64,000 nucleotides of DNA from Littorina saxatilis (Eukaryota; Mollusca; Gastropoda; Littorinimorpha; Littorinidae), in NCBI RefSeq assembly GCF_037325665.1, contig NC_090261.1, positions 31,385,305 to 31,449,304 of the forward strand, given 5' to 3'. The notes beneath the pieces are model-generated. The model was not told where the DNA came from and did no database searches. It worked only from the letters and a program-made list of their open reading frames with translations. How positions within the stretch are numbered: position 1 is the stretch's first letter; the number at the start of each line of letters is the position of its first letter. Shown here piece after piece: positions 24,030-38,500 of the stretch. The translations under genes were made by a program, and so were the position numbers.

Positions 24030-26216
24030 CATGAGAAATTATAATAATTATATGCCGGTGATGTATAAAACGACAAACACAACACTACAGCCGCATTGGC
24101 ATTTATAAAGACATTTAATGATAAGGGTTAAAAAGATTATTGAATACACACCTCGATCCCTAGCATATAACCACGTCATGTCCCAAATAGACACTATAGT
24201 TCTGGGGACAGAAAAACCAAGTTAGCATAGGACACCTCGATCACTGCATACAATCCCCTCGTTAAGACACTTACTATCCATTCACATAAAATCACATTCA
24301 AGCAAGTTCTAAAGTGACACCAACAAAATAAAACAACAGCATCAGGATCACGGAATGGACAATTTACTGTTTGTTTAGAAGCGTCACTGAGTACTGAATT
24401 GAACATGGTATTAAAACTCTGCTTCGCCCTGACAGTCAGTCCTCGCTCTTGGCACACGAAAACGTCTGCGGGATGACACTAATTCGTTATACTTTGGAAC
24501 CCCCTGTTTAAAATACAAAAACAAACTTTGAGATTTCCACCTTTTAAAGACCTTGATTTTTAAGATGTTCTGTTCATAACCTCCGTAAAATTCACCTGTG
24601 TTGTAAGGCTCTCTAAGATTTAGATTGTCTGAGATTTTTGGAGGTCTTAAAACCCAGAGGGGTTGTAGGCTATACGAAGCAAAGTAGTTTTCTGAATTAG
24701 TAGGGCAGGCCTTTCTATACTGACCTTTCGTGATTGCTTTCGGTAGTACCTCCGCTTTCTATACAGTAGTAATGTGCAGTGAAGTACAACGGTGGTCTGG
24801 CTGGAAAACAGTGAACAGTTTAAAGATGTTCTTTGCATTTACCTGCCACCAATCAGTTAGTTTCAAATATTTCTAATCTATAAATTTCTTTTATGTTGAA
24901 ATGACATTGTGAACCAATGATTATGTAACATAGTTTTTCTGTTGTTGTAAATCTATGTTCTTGTTTTCTTATTACTGATGTTGGAATTTAGATGTTATCA
25001 AGTTAAATAGTGCATTGTTCTTCTTAGTAATATTGTACAGCGTGGAAAGCACGGCCTCGTAGTTATTTTTTTGTCCACACACGCTTTTATTATTACTGTT
25101 TTTATTACTATTCCTATTAAATTCTAATTTAAGTGCAGTTTTGCGTTTTAAAAAAATGGAATCAATAACAGTTGTACAAACTGGATTTCATCTTAGTTCC
25201 GCCGTGACTTTACTCGCATGATCAGAACAGGCTGCTAGGGCAATTCCGTTAATCAGTCAGTCAACACGCAGTTCCGAGTCCCCGCTCAGCCGCTGTTCTG
25301 GGTTTGTAGGGCCTACTGCATTTTGGGAGTCCATAAAAGCATTATTACTAAAAACACTTTCCAAACTTACATCAGTTTTACATTTCTCTGCCCCTTTGAA
25401 GTATCATTTGATTTGCTTGGCAAATCAGTAAACAAATCCAGCGAGTGTGTTCCGCTTCCCGGCAAGTCAGTCAGTACCAGCACTCAAAGCACACCGTCTT
25501 TAACATTTAGCATTTCCCCACATTTCACGCACTTAGTAATAATGTTTTGGTGAAACAGGAGGAATTTATTTTACCCATGGTCGCGTGAGTACCCGTATTA
25601 TTTCAGTCGAACTCAACGGTTTGAAACAGTGACAGTCAGTGAATCAGTGAATATTGATCATATCGAGTCCCGCCTTACTCGCGATCGGTGTTTCAAGTTG
25701 TTATAGGCCTAGTTCACTGTTCACATACACGGGCTGATTACAATGGAGAACCGACTGTCCAGTAATAAATGGATAAGCTTAGTCCCAAATAGGTGAAATT
25801 GAGGAATCAGTGACTGCGTCAGTGACACGACACGACCGCCGCCGGCTGAGAATCACTGAGTCACCCCGGGCCGCACTGACAGACGCGGGTAGACGGCTGT
25901 TGCCTTTTGGCACCGGGAGAAGAAGACGTTGTCTGCACATGACTATTTTTATGAATGTATACAACAAACCAATCTGCCTTCGATGTTTAAACATTCACAA
26001 GTCAGCACGTGACAATAATTGTGAGGCAAGTTACTCAGTGATTCGGCATCTGTACGGTTTGAGCCGCCAGCCGTGCGCCTCTCTGCGATTGCCGCGTAGC
26101 AGACGATCTTACTCGAGTCACGTGGGCGCTTTGCAAAAAGCCGCAATCTGATTGGCAGATGCTCCGTGTTTATAGAAGGGACCACACGATTTGTTCACAA
26201 GTCCATCTCAGCAATC
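24030..26216. other. 5' flank of SRD5A
   Basis: No gene recognised. The last 400 bases (25800-26200) are GC- and CpG-richer than the surroundings and carry several palindromic TGACTCA/GTCACGTG-like boxes, so this is the likely promoter region. No convincing TATA box. Confidence 0.5.
24497..24665. mobile_element. Diverged copy of the CAGTGGAACC MITE
   Basis: TGGAACCCCCTGTTTAAAAT at the left and GTCTGAGATTTTTGGAGGTC then TTAAAACC...GGGGTT at the right correspond to the family at 52884. Weaker traces of the same sequence are at 1262-1330, 16490-16610 and 60745-60835. Confidence 0.55.
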
Positions 26217-26536
26217 ATGGCGATTGCAGACGACGCAAAGAGCTTCATGCAAACGTTGTTGCAAAATGAAGCCCAATTCATGGACCTTCTGAGCTATATT
26301 TTCTTGTTTTGGGCTCTCTCAGTGATTGTATCGCTTCAGTATGTCAGAGCACCGTATGGAAGGTACTCGCGCGGTGGCTGGGGAGTGCAAATACCCGGTA
26401 AAGTTGCATGGTTTGTGCAAGAGTTACCTTCATTCGTTGTGCCACTCTATCTTGCTGTTTTTACGGACTGTCCACGTGCTGGAGAGAAGAGAAATCAAAT
26501 AGCCTTGAGCTTATTCCTGCTTCATTACTTTCAAAG
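26217..26536 (+). CDS. SRD5A: SRD5A exon 1
   Basis: Encodes residues 1-106 plus two bases of codon 107 (phase 2). It runs from MAIADDAKSF to HYFQR and ends at AAAG|GTAAGA. It contains the first hydrophobic segment (about residues 24-40) and the catalytic-Glu motif WFVQELPSF. Confidence 0.93.
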
Positions 26537-29500
26537 GTAAGATCCTCTTTCATTATAATCGATTGCATACTGCGATTTAAAACCGTGGTAAATAACTTCA
26601 GTGCGAAGTGTAACAGAACGTCCGGCCACGAATGTACGTAACGTCGTACGACTGAAGAGTGGGCAGTTTACTGGATCAGCTGATTGCGAAACAAGGGCAC
26701 CCGGGCCGGCCCACCGGTATTATGGGAAATTATTTTGATACCGTTTGTCCCATCGTAGGCAGGTTAGCATCGAGTTCAGTAGTCTTTGATGTACGTATTA
26801 AACTGTGTGTGTTTCCTGTTTTGGATGAGTGTGTGTACGTGTGTGCAAGCACTTAATTATCTAAAAGTAATAGTATGTTACGTCAGTGTGTGTGTGTGTG
26901 TTAACTTTCACGAAATATATATGTATGTTCACATTTTGACAGTATATGTTACTATTACATTCTTTGCTATTCTGTAAATCAAAGAGGAGAACAATTTTGA
27001 AGTCACATTATATATAATAGTACAACCCCGAATATGAATATGATGCCAGCTAGGCTAATTTGACATGATGATGACATTCTGAGCAGTGAGCTATAGTCAG
27101 TAGCATACTCAGTCAGCTACAGGATCTTGTAAATCACTAAATGTGTGGCAAGGTGCGGTGGTTTTGCCTCGAACATGACAACACAGGTTAATTGTTTCAG
27201 CTTTTCAGTACCAAAATAAACAATGAATAGGAAATCTAAATTTATGTACACATGTACAATAGTACTACTCTTGATATGGCATTGGTATTGGTTTCTCGGT
27301 ACCTTTTACATGACCATGTAGTTTGTCCTATTTTATTTTTCTCAGAGCTTTTCTGTCTTTCTCTTTATTCTCGTTCTTGTTTTCTGTGTGTGTGTATTAA
27401 ATCATTTTTTTAAAGGGCCAGGTGTGATGTAGTGAATGCCGCTTTGGTCATTTTAATTGTTTTTTGTTTAAATTTGCAAGTGTATGTTTGCGTCAGTTTC
27501 TGCTTACGTGCACTCACATACATGTATGTTTTTGTTTTGTGTCTGCATGTATCAAATTATCATCAATACTTCTTGGATTGGAGAAACCAAACATAGTTTA
27601 TTCTAGTTAAATTCTAGCAATTTGTGATTAAGATGTTAATACCACAGATGAGTACTCTGATATTATATGCCTGTTTTTTGTTAAGTGCATGTTTTATTTG
27701 TTTTGGAAACCAAATCCTGAGGTGAGAATGTAAGAAGGATGAAACATGACTATACAAGCTGTTGTTGTATTCGAGAAAATGGTTTCCAAAGAAATCTGTA
27801 GACATGGCTTATAATTTGACTAGCAGATGCTTTAACAGATTTTGTGTGTGTGTCATTGTGACAGAGTGATTATTTTGTCTGTTGTAATTATTGTGTATGT
27901 TAAATGTAACATTATTATTGTAGATTAATTATTTAATAGTTTCACACACACACACACACACTCTCTCATTCACTCACTCAGTGTTATTGTAATAGTCAGG
28001 GAACCAAGTTAGATTACTCTTGTGTGTAGTTTTATAGTTTAGGCCGATGGCAGTAAAGTATTTTAGGTATCTTCCTGTTGGAGGCTAACTGAACTTTTTG
28101 TATTTTTATCTGTAGCAAAAAGCAAAAGATTTTGTGTGTGTGTCATTATGTAAATCAGAACAAATGTGTTCAGAATTGTACATGTGATAAGAGTGCATTC
28201 CTCTTGGACACATACCTGTACTAAAAATCTGGCTGGCTGTTTTATAACACATGCCTGGCTGTTTTATGGCTGGCTGTTTTATAACACATGCCTGGCTGTT
28301 TTATGCAGAGAGGAAATGTTTGAAAATTAATGTAATTAGTTTTCATACCTTGCATAGTTGGAGAGCATCAAAGAAACATTAATGATAATCACAAACATGT
28401 AAACTTTATTTTTTGTTCTCAGTACGTACCATGGCTGAACACATTTCAAAGTATGTTATCTATTATTGTACCAGAATGAAAAGCAAATATAGTATTTATA
28501 GCACACACAATGCAAATTAAATTATCATGTCTTTTCAAATAGAAACTCTGTAGTCTATTGTGGAGGAATACCGTGCGACCTTTGATCACTTTTAATAACT
28601 GTTGCAATGAAATTGGATCCACAGATGTTGCATACTTGATTTTGTTCCTGTATACATACCTGATAGCTGCACCTTCAGTTTTACCAGCAAGTTGAATCAA
28701 CATGACATTCAGCAGAAGGCTAAGCTGAAAAAAGCTTTTGTGTGTTTCTTCTCTTTTTTCCACCCACCTCATCAGTTATTCTTTCATAATCTTTTATTTT
28801 ATTTAACTCACACCTTCTTTTCTTTCTTTTGTGTAGAAAATTACTTCCGCTTGAAATAAAATAAAAGATTATAAAAGAATAACGACAAAAGGGGAACAGA
28901 ACTTCACATTTGAACAAGCGTTGTTGTAGCATACAGGAATAAAATCACAACAGCAGAAGCTTCCAACAATATTCAGTGAGTAAATCAATTTTAGTACATG
29001 CATCATGTTCAAAGGAAGCAGGAGGAGTTGTCAAATTCACTTTTTCAGTGGGAAATATTGTTATTTTTTTCGACAAGAACTGTACTGCTGCAGGGACAAA
29101 TAACCTAAGAGAATTCTGTACATCTGGAACTGATTGTTAAATATTGCTACATGTATTAAACTAAGGTTGTGTTTACCTGTTTGCATAGATCTTATAATAT
29201 GGATTACAGAGCAGAACCTACAGTATGCATCATAAGTGAATAACAGCAATTAGTATAGTAGTGCATATATATATATATATACACACATATGGTAATTTGT
29301 TGAATTTTGAATTTATTTTAAGTAGAATACATTTGTTTACTGATACCGTTAACGGCATTTCAGTAACTAACTAAGAAGTACATGTAAACAGTAGAGTGCA
29401 AGTGTAACCTGAGAGTAATTTCATATTTAATTTATGATACTGTTTGTGGGCTGGGTGGCCGAGTGGTAACGCACTTGCGCTCGGAAGCGAGAGGTTGCGA

Positions 29501-32500
29501 GTTCGACCCTGGGTCAGGGCGTTAGCAATTTTCTCCCCCCTTTCCTAACCTAGGTGGTGGGTTCAAGTGCTAGTCTTTTGGATGAGACGAAAAACCGAGG
29601 TCCCTTCGTGTACACTACATTGGGGTGTGCACGTTGAAGATCCCATGATTGACAAAAGGGTCTTTCCTGGCAAAATTGTATAGGCATCTAGATAAAAATG
29701 TCCACCAAAATACCCGTGTGACTTGGAATAATACTAATAGGCCGTGAAAAGTAGGATATGCGCCGAAATGGCTGCGATCTGCTGGCCGATGTGAATGCGT
29801 GATGTATTGTGTAAACAATTCCATCTCACACGGCATAAATAAATCCCTGCGCCTTGAATATGTGCGCAATATAAATTGCATAAAATAAAAATTTAAAAAA
29901 TAAAAATCCCTGCGCTTAGAACTGTACCCACGGAATACGCGCGATATAAGCCTCATATTGATTGTGTTCCCTTTTAATATATTTTTTATTTGTAATTATA
30001 CTCATCTGTTTAATCAAGCAAAAATGCCTGAAATCAGTCCTGCAAAAGCAGAGATCATGTCATGAATCATTCCACACACTCCTGGGTTGAAAGGAGAAAA
30101 CTTGTTTGGCTGGTTGTTGTTTCACTTGTTGTTGTTGAAAAATATTACATGTTTCTGCTTTCTAGTTGTTGTCTTTGTTTCTCCTGTCTTTGTCTGTCTT
30201 GCATTTTTCTTCCTCTCTATTCCTGTTTCCTTGCATTCTTCTTTTTCTTTATATTCTTCCTTTGTAGAAGAACAGTAAGCCTATTCGGTTCAGAATAATA
30301 TCTTTGAAAAGTTAGCTCATTTGAATTTGTTTCTTTATAACGTCTAAATGTCCATGCCTCTAAATCTACTTTGGAAATTAACTGTCCATGCACTAAAGAG
30401 GTAACAGAGAGGACAGGCCCGGAATATATACTACCATGTATGTCATAGCATATCAATCTAACTACATGTATAAGCAAGCTAAGTTGTCGGAAGTAAGCCC
30501 TATACACGCAGCTAGTCACACTTAGGCCTACTAGGTTTTATCTGTGAAGTGCAGCTTGCCCGAGAGCTTTGCAATGACTTGAAACATTCCTGTGGTCTGG
30601 TCACACATGCATTATTTATATGCTCTCCGGCAATGCGCGTAGTGTTAATACCATTCACATTGCTCCCAACGGTAGGATAACGGTTGACACATGATTTGTC
30701 TTCTCTAACTGTCTTGTGACGAAGCTATATAATGGGACCTAGCCGCCATAGGCAGTCGATGCTGTTGAATATATATCGCCTGGATTTTCCACTTGGTCAG
30801 TATATATATATGAGACCGAGAGTTAAACAACGAAACAGAGGTCATTATTTATAACTAGGTGTGCAGTAGCAGTCAAGCATTTAGTCAGGTGGACATCTTT
30901 CTGGGGTGGGGTGTGGGGGGATAACTTGACTTGATTAAGACTTTGAACTGAAAGGGTTAGGGGGGCATTAGGAAAGAAAAACAAGGACGGACCAATCACC
31001 ACACCCCGTTCCTCACCCCTACCCCGGCCCGCCTTCATCAGTTTATTTATTAATCACGGTATTTCTCTCTGTGTGGGTTGATCGATATGAATTAAGGGTG
31101 GTCCCAGTCGAATACTATAATGAATCGGAACGTCTTGTTCTTTATTTTCTTTGGAATAGACCATCGAGACATACAATAATGCGCAAGCAGATGATGTCAT
31201 GTGCGCGCACACACACACACCACACACTTGCACGCGCGCGAACTTGCATATATTTTTTCCATGATGAAAAATCGGAAACTCGAAAGGCCCGGTGTTACAC
31301 GAGAAAATTACTCCCACGAGATTTTTACTCCGGAGTAAAAATTTCGTACGAAAATGTTACTCCCTTTACGAAAAAAGTACTCCCCCATAACACGAGAAAA
31401 TTACTCCCCACGACAGGTGAGTTCCGAGTAAATATTTCGTACAAACAAAATTTTACTCCCCTGACGAATAAATAACGAATAAATTACTCCACACTAACAC
31501 GATCAATTTAACTTCCCATGCCAGGTGTACAAAACTTTTACTCCCTTGTCCCCTGTTTGCAGGGTTCGTACAGAGTCCTTGAACCCTGGAAAACTCCTTG
31601 AAAATTGGAAAACCTTTTCCAGGCCTTGAAAAGTGCTTGAAAATAGAGTTTTGTTAAATAGTCATTGAAAAGTACTTGATTTTTCCAAATTGTTGCCTAT
31701 ACATTTCGTCAGCAGCTTGTCTTATTTAAAAAAAAAAATGCAACCCCCTTTTTTTTCGTCAAATACAGTACACACATTTTGGGAGAATAAAAGATCGAGT
31801 GAAAACAAAAGCAGACGAACTAACTATTACTAGTTACCTGTAGTTGCTTCCCTTCCTGAAGGTAAGCTTGGTGCTTTGCATTAATTTGGGGAAAATCATG
31901 TCCTTGAAAGGCATTTATTTGGTCCTGGAAATGTCCTTGAAAACTCCTTGAATTGTATCAGCTCTGCCCTGCAGGAACCCTGTGTTTGTCTTGGTGGTGG
32001 AAGGAGTGGAGGAAGGGTAGCGCGACATTCGTTTGCGCGAGATCACTTATTGGCATTATCCCTTCGCCCGCATCCCATTTTTGTGAACGAGATTTTTACT
32101 TTAAGTAAAAAAAATGGGGAGTAAAAATTTCGTGGAGGGAGTAATTTGTTCGTGCCTTGGGGAGTTCTTTTCTCGTACGAAAGGTGTACTCGGAGTAAGA
32201 TTTTTACTCCGGAGTAAATTTGTCGTGGAGTAAAAATTTCGTGTTACACCGGGACACCGAAAGCGAGCGGGTGGCGCCTATTGTGTGCTTATTTGATAGG
32301 GTCATCAGTCAGCTGTGTTTGAGGACCAAACAAACATTGCCACCGGCTCTGCTGCTTGGGTCAACATCAGTAGAACACTCATTTTCTCCCTGCGCAAACA
32401 ACGATTCCTAGGAAAAGGAATCAATGAGGCTCCTGCCTTGAGACCTATTCTCACCCCCTTCCTCCCGACTTTCTTTCTCCCGGGACTCAGTCTCGGGCCT

Positions 32501-35500
32501 CACTTAGTTTTGCCAACATTGGTCTGCGGCTTCTGCAATACTTGTAATCACAAGTAACCATCCGAAAATCAGAAATTGCTGTTTGAAAAAATGCTCGCCT
32601 GATAGTTTTTCAGATTTTCCAACAATCCTGGAGCAAAACTCACCACAAGAAATAGTCAGCGCTATGTACTTCGTCTAAAAGCTTATTTCGAACATGTACT
32701 ATTCAGGCTTCCATCCGTCAAAGCGGACTTTGTAAAAGATTGTCGGCGCACTAAAACTTGTTTCGACACACTGATCAAATGGTCTTCGTACTATATATTT
32801 TCCTCTTTCCGTTGTTTAAAATGGCTTTTTTGTTTTTAACCAGCTTTTAGTTTCTCGATCCTTTCTGTCTTTGTTATGGCTGTATACTTCTTAATCGTTT
32901 GGGGGCGATTCTGTTTAATAACGTGGACAGGAACTGTAAAGCAGTAATGCAAACTGTTCTTTGATATTTATTTTAATTTTTAACGAAAACATTTCCCCTG
33001 AAGCTGTATATATCATATCAATCGATCGATGATTTTTGTTGTTGATTTGTTTGTGTCTGTGTTCAATGTGCGCGCATTTGCATGTGTTACTTACTGGGTG
33101 TGAGTTAAAGGCTTACTAACTTACTCCCGTGTTTACAAAGTATAGTTTGCCCACAATCGATGTCAAACGCACCATAAGACCATATAATGACGATATGTCG
33201 TCATGCGCGGACCATATACGTGCATTTCAGCTTGTTCTAGCCTCTGAAAAAGTGAGGATGTCAACAACGACACGGAGTTCTCTCCCTTGCGTCAACAGCG
33301 CATGTGTTGCCAAATCTATAAATAGGACGATCCAGATCAAAATGAAAATTAACATATCTCAACATTGAAGGGGTCCTAGACCACAATATTTTGCAGGGAA
33401 CTTAATTTAGCATGTCTCCAGCTGTTGGTAAAGCAATTAGCGTGTATAGTCATCGAGTACATATGGCTTTAAACTATTATCCCCCAACCCCACATCCCGG
33501 GTCACGTACCCCACTTCGTTCCTTCCTTTTACCTCCTTCTTTATTTTCTTGTACTTTTTTCGTTTTTTATTTTATTTTAAGGTGTGTCTACTTTTATTCT
33601 GAACTGTTGTTTTGAACAACATTTTTCTATTTTTAATTGTTTTTAAAACTTTGTGTAACTTAAAAGACCGTCGATATATTTGTGAATGTATTGTTTTGTC
33701 AATAACAAACGTTCCAACAACCGGCCTACCTTTCTTATTTTTTGATTCTGTTGTTTTGAACGTTACCTTTGGAGTAACTCAAAAGTGAGAGTATATATAG
33801 TACAATGTACAAACTGTGTCTATCCTTGTCTGTTGCAGAACATTCGTATTTTCCTGCCTGATCAAAGGAGGAAAACCGACACCTTTAGTACCTTTCGTTT
33901 TAGCCTTCATCTTCTGTTTACTAAACGGGTACCTTCAAGGAGGACATCTTCTCAGATATGCAGATCTTAGCACAGTGTCAGATTTCTGTTTTTATGCAGG
34001 TAAGTTCTGGCTTTTTACATTTAGTCAAGTTTTGACTACATTTTTAACATAGAGGGGGAATCGAGACGAGGGTCGTGGTGTGTGTGTCTGTGCGTGCGTG
34101 TGTGTGTAGAGCGATTCAGACTAAACTACTGGACCGATCTTTATGAAATTTGACATGAGAGTTCCTGGGTATGAAATCCCCAGATGTTTTTTTTTTCATT
34201 TTTTCGATAAATGTATTTTATGACGTCATATCCGGCTTTTTGTAAAAGTTGAGGCGGCACTGTCACACCTTCATTTTTCAATAAAATTGATTGAAATTTT
34301 GGCCAAGCAATCTTCGACGAAGGCCGGACTTCGGTATTGCATTTCAGCATGGAGGCTTAAAAATTAATTAATGACTTTGGTCATTAAAAATCTGAAAATT
34401 GTAATTAAAATAATTTTTTTTATAAAACGATCCCAAATTACTTTTATTTTATTCTTCATCATGTTCTGATTCCAAAAACATATAAATATGTTATATTCGG
34501 ATTAAAAACAAGCTCTGAAAATTAAAAATATAAAAATTATGATTAAAATTAAATTTCCTAAATCGTTTTAAAAACAATTTCATCTTATTCCTTGTCGGTT
34601 CCTGATTCCAAAAACATATAGATAGGATATGTTTGGATTAAAAACACGCTCAGAAAGTTAAAACAAAGAGAGGTACAGTAAAGCGTGCTATGCAGCACAG
34701 CGCAACCGCTACCGCGCTGAACAGGCTCGTCACTTTCACTGCCTTTTGCACTAGCGGCGGACTACGGTCATTGTGAAAAAATGCAGTGCGTTCAGTTTCT
34801 TTCTGTGAGTTCCACAGCTTGACTAAATGTAGTAATTTCGCCTTACGCGACTTGTTTTTTTTAATTCGTAACTTTGTGGAATTTTAGTCTAAATTTGATT
34901 CATGCAGGTACATGTATATGAATTTATTTGATTTAAAAAAAAATGTATTTATTGATTTATTTATTTAACTGCATGTTATGTGCCAGGTAAATGAAGGCAC
35001 GAGAGAGAGCAAATAAAAATGTGCTCACCATGCATCTAATGACACTGAAACGGGTAAAAGATAACCGGTTTTCAACCAGAGTAAAGTTTTTACATGTACA
35101 GTATGACATTAGCCGAAGAAAAAATACACATACGAAATGAATTCATGGCATGTACGGACGAATGAATGGATTGATTGTCAGAAAAAGGCAGAAAAAAACT
35201 TGTTTTCCATTTTGTTGTACATTTATATATTTGATGAACTATTCTTTATACGGCATCATATTTCAGTGGTATGTCAACCAGCTGCGGAAGTAAAGACGAA
35301 GCTCTTTTAGAATGGCAGTTTAACAGTGATTTAGTTTTAAAGCGAGCATCTGGCAAAATGCGTTGCCTGGATTTCCATTAGCGCTATGCTGATTGACTCT
35401 TGCCATGTGGATGATTTCTTTTTATTCTAGGTAAACGTACATTGCCCGCATTCTGCGCCGCGTGTTTAATTTAAGAGAGGGAGTTTATCGTTCACTGAAA

Positions 35501-38500
35501 TTGGTTCTGCTTCTGTCAACTTGGTAAAAAAAGAAACAACCGAAAAAAAATGTATATGAAGAGTTTTAGTAACAACGCAATTGTTTCTTTTTCGTGTTAT
35601 TTAAAAAAAAATTGTGATTGCTTTTGTATGACAACATCACGACGATAGCGATGCACATCTGCGTATGTTTTGCTTCGTTTTCTCTGTTTCGTTTGTGTTT
35701 TGACGTGTCTGTTCTGAGATTAGAAATGAATTTTTTTTCCTTTGCAGGCATATTGATATTTTTAGTGGGCATGGCCATCAATATTTATTCGGACCACGTC
35801 CTGCGGAATTTGCGGAAAGAAGGCGAGAAAGGATACAAAATTCCATACGGTAAGTCCCCGTTGAGACTGTCGTGTTGAAAAGTTGGACACTCTGTTCGTC
35901 GCTGTCTGCCTATGTATAGTTGTTTATTTGTTTCTGTGTTAAATTCAGAAATGTGTTGGTGCTTGTTATTTGCCAGTCTATGCACGTGGGTTTGTTGTTG
36001 TGGTTGTCGTTGTTGAGGTGTGTGTGTGTGTGTGTGTGTGTGTTAGATCGGTTACTCGTGGAATGGTTGTTTTGTGACTAAACGTGTTCGTTTGTGCGTC
36101 GATCTGTCATTGTCGTTGCTTTGGTTCCTAAACACACAAACACACATACACACACATCCCCGCACACGATGCACTATGATCTAAGCAGAGGCATCTGAAC
36201 GGTAATTAACGCTTTTGGTCGGCAGCTTGATTCAACTTATTTTAGATGCTTACATGTTTAAAACAACCGAAGAAGTATTGAATATCATATGAGTTATGTT
36301 TTGAAGCTAATAGTCATTATCATTGGGATTTGGTTTTTTTTTATTGTCGGGGTGGGTGCCGCCATCTTGGACTTTTTATTTCGAAATCTGTGTAACGCGA
36401 TTGTCAGTAAGCTCATCGGCGCTGCTTTTTCTGTGTACTGTGACAACTGTTGACAATAATGGTTTTATTGACACAAATTGTTAGATTTCGAACATTCCTT
36501 TTGCACCGTAAACATTCAGTCTGGTTTAATGCATCAGTGCACAGGGAGAATGTAGGGTGGAATGTGACAGTTGTACAATCTTTCTCATTCAACTGCACTG
36601 ATCCGATTTACGCTCATGCATGCGTGTATGATCTGCTAGCTGACACGGCATCACACATGCTTCGCAGTATATAATGTGCGTATCTGTGTAGGCGGTTAAA
36701 TGTGCATGGAACCCCATAAGCGCCAGTCATTTTGTGGAATAATTAATGTTCTTGATCATTGCTATGTTTCTTTTAGATTGCATGGATTCTTTGTTGATTG
36801 ATCATGCATTCATTCATTTAAGGATTGATAAGCTTTTAAACATTATTTTAAAATGTGAGAAGAATAAGAAGAGCAGTTAGAGCTTTCACTTTGTTTGTAA
36901 AATGGATTTAAATCATGAAAACAAGAACAGGAGAAAGACAACGTTTTTCAGATTATTACTTTCTTTCAAATTTTATGATTTAGCAAAGGAAGAAAAACTG
37001 AGTGATAACATCTACTGCACCGTCTCATTGTTGAGTGTTTATGTGCTGTGTCATCCTGTGTGTACCTTCAAATTAGTTACTTATAGACGTTTAGATGTAA
37101 ACATATCGGAAACGGACGGTTGTATCTGTTGGTTGAATTGTCTTTATGAATACGGTTGCAGTGAACTTATGCCATTATTGGCGAAATTTGAGGATATATT
37201 GTTGTGAAAAAGCCATATTGGAGAATTTTTCTGGAAAATTTAAACTAAACAAGTCCAAATACGGTTGCAGTGAACTTATGCCATTATTGGCGACATTTGA
37301 GGATATGTTGTTGTGAAAAAGCCATATTGGAGAATGTTCCTGGCAAATTTAAACTAAATAAGTCCAAGGGACATTTCCTGTGCTTCCATTTAAACTCGAT
37401 ATGCTATGCTAATCGATTTAATCATCGCATATAGCTAGGGAAACGGTTGAACTTTGCAAGCTCTTCTGTGTTTGAGTCCCGATTCTGTTCATGAGAACGC
37501 TAACAACAGGGATGGCCACATCTCAAAATGTTAACTCGCCAGCCGGGCGAGTAACTTCAAGAAAGTCACTAGCCCGCCAGAAATTTCGCTGGTCCGGTAC
37601 ATACCACACAACAAGTTATGAGTGTTAGATTTCTGTACACAATAAAAACAGCGGTGACACGCACAGGAGCCTCGCTTTTGTTTCACTAGAACATGGCGAT
37701 GATTTTGCAGACGACACAAGTTCATGCATCTGCAGTGTTTCTATAGCTTTATAACTCGATAGTACAACCAACAGTTTTGCCTTTGACCAGAATTTTCACT
37801 GGCCAGCCGGGCGAGCTGCCAGGCGGTTTCTATACTAGCCCGGTGGATGTTTTACTCGCCCCGGGCGATCGGGCGGACGATTTGGCCATCCCTGTAACAA
37901 TGAGACGAAACCTGTTCGAATGTAGGTCAGTACATGTACTCAAATCTGTAGTCTAGCAAATACGCGCAGGGTTCACCCCTCTCAGGGCCGAAATAGTAGG
38001 GAGAGGAACGAAAGCAAAGACATTACGTTGATAAATTAATCTGCAACGAGTATCCAAACACAGCGTTTGCGATTAAAAAAAATGAACGTTCAGAATCGTA
38101 TTAAAGGTGTCCCTTGTGTGTGGTGACATAGGGAAGAATCCCAAACGAAACTTGAGACCGTGTTGATTTTTATTTTATTTTATTTTTTTGTGTGCGACGA
38201 GGATCCCTATCGAATTGGCTTGACTTGGTAGTGAACTGGAATGTTAGAATGAGCTTTGTGTTCACATGACGCAGTAGTGGTCTACAACATGGCAATAGGC
38301 TTGGAAGCTCTGGTCGGTGTACTTGTATGACAAGTCTAATAACGTTTTTATTCCGCTACGAGGTTTTATTCAGCTACGAGTTTCTGCAAATGACGGGACA
38401 TGTATGTTAATTCTTCAGGGATTATTTGATTTCGACATACTGGCATAACGCAACATTCATGAAGGAAAACATGACATTGGCAGTCCGTAAATTATTTTTT

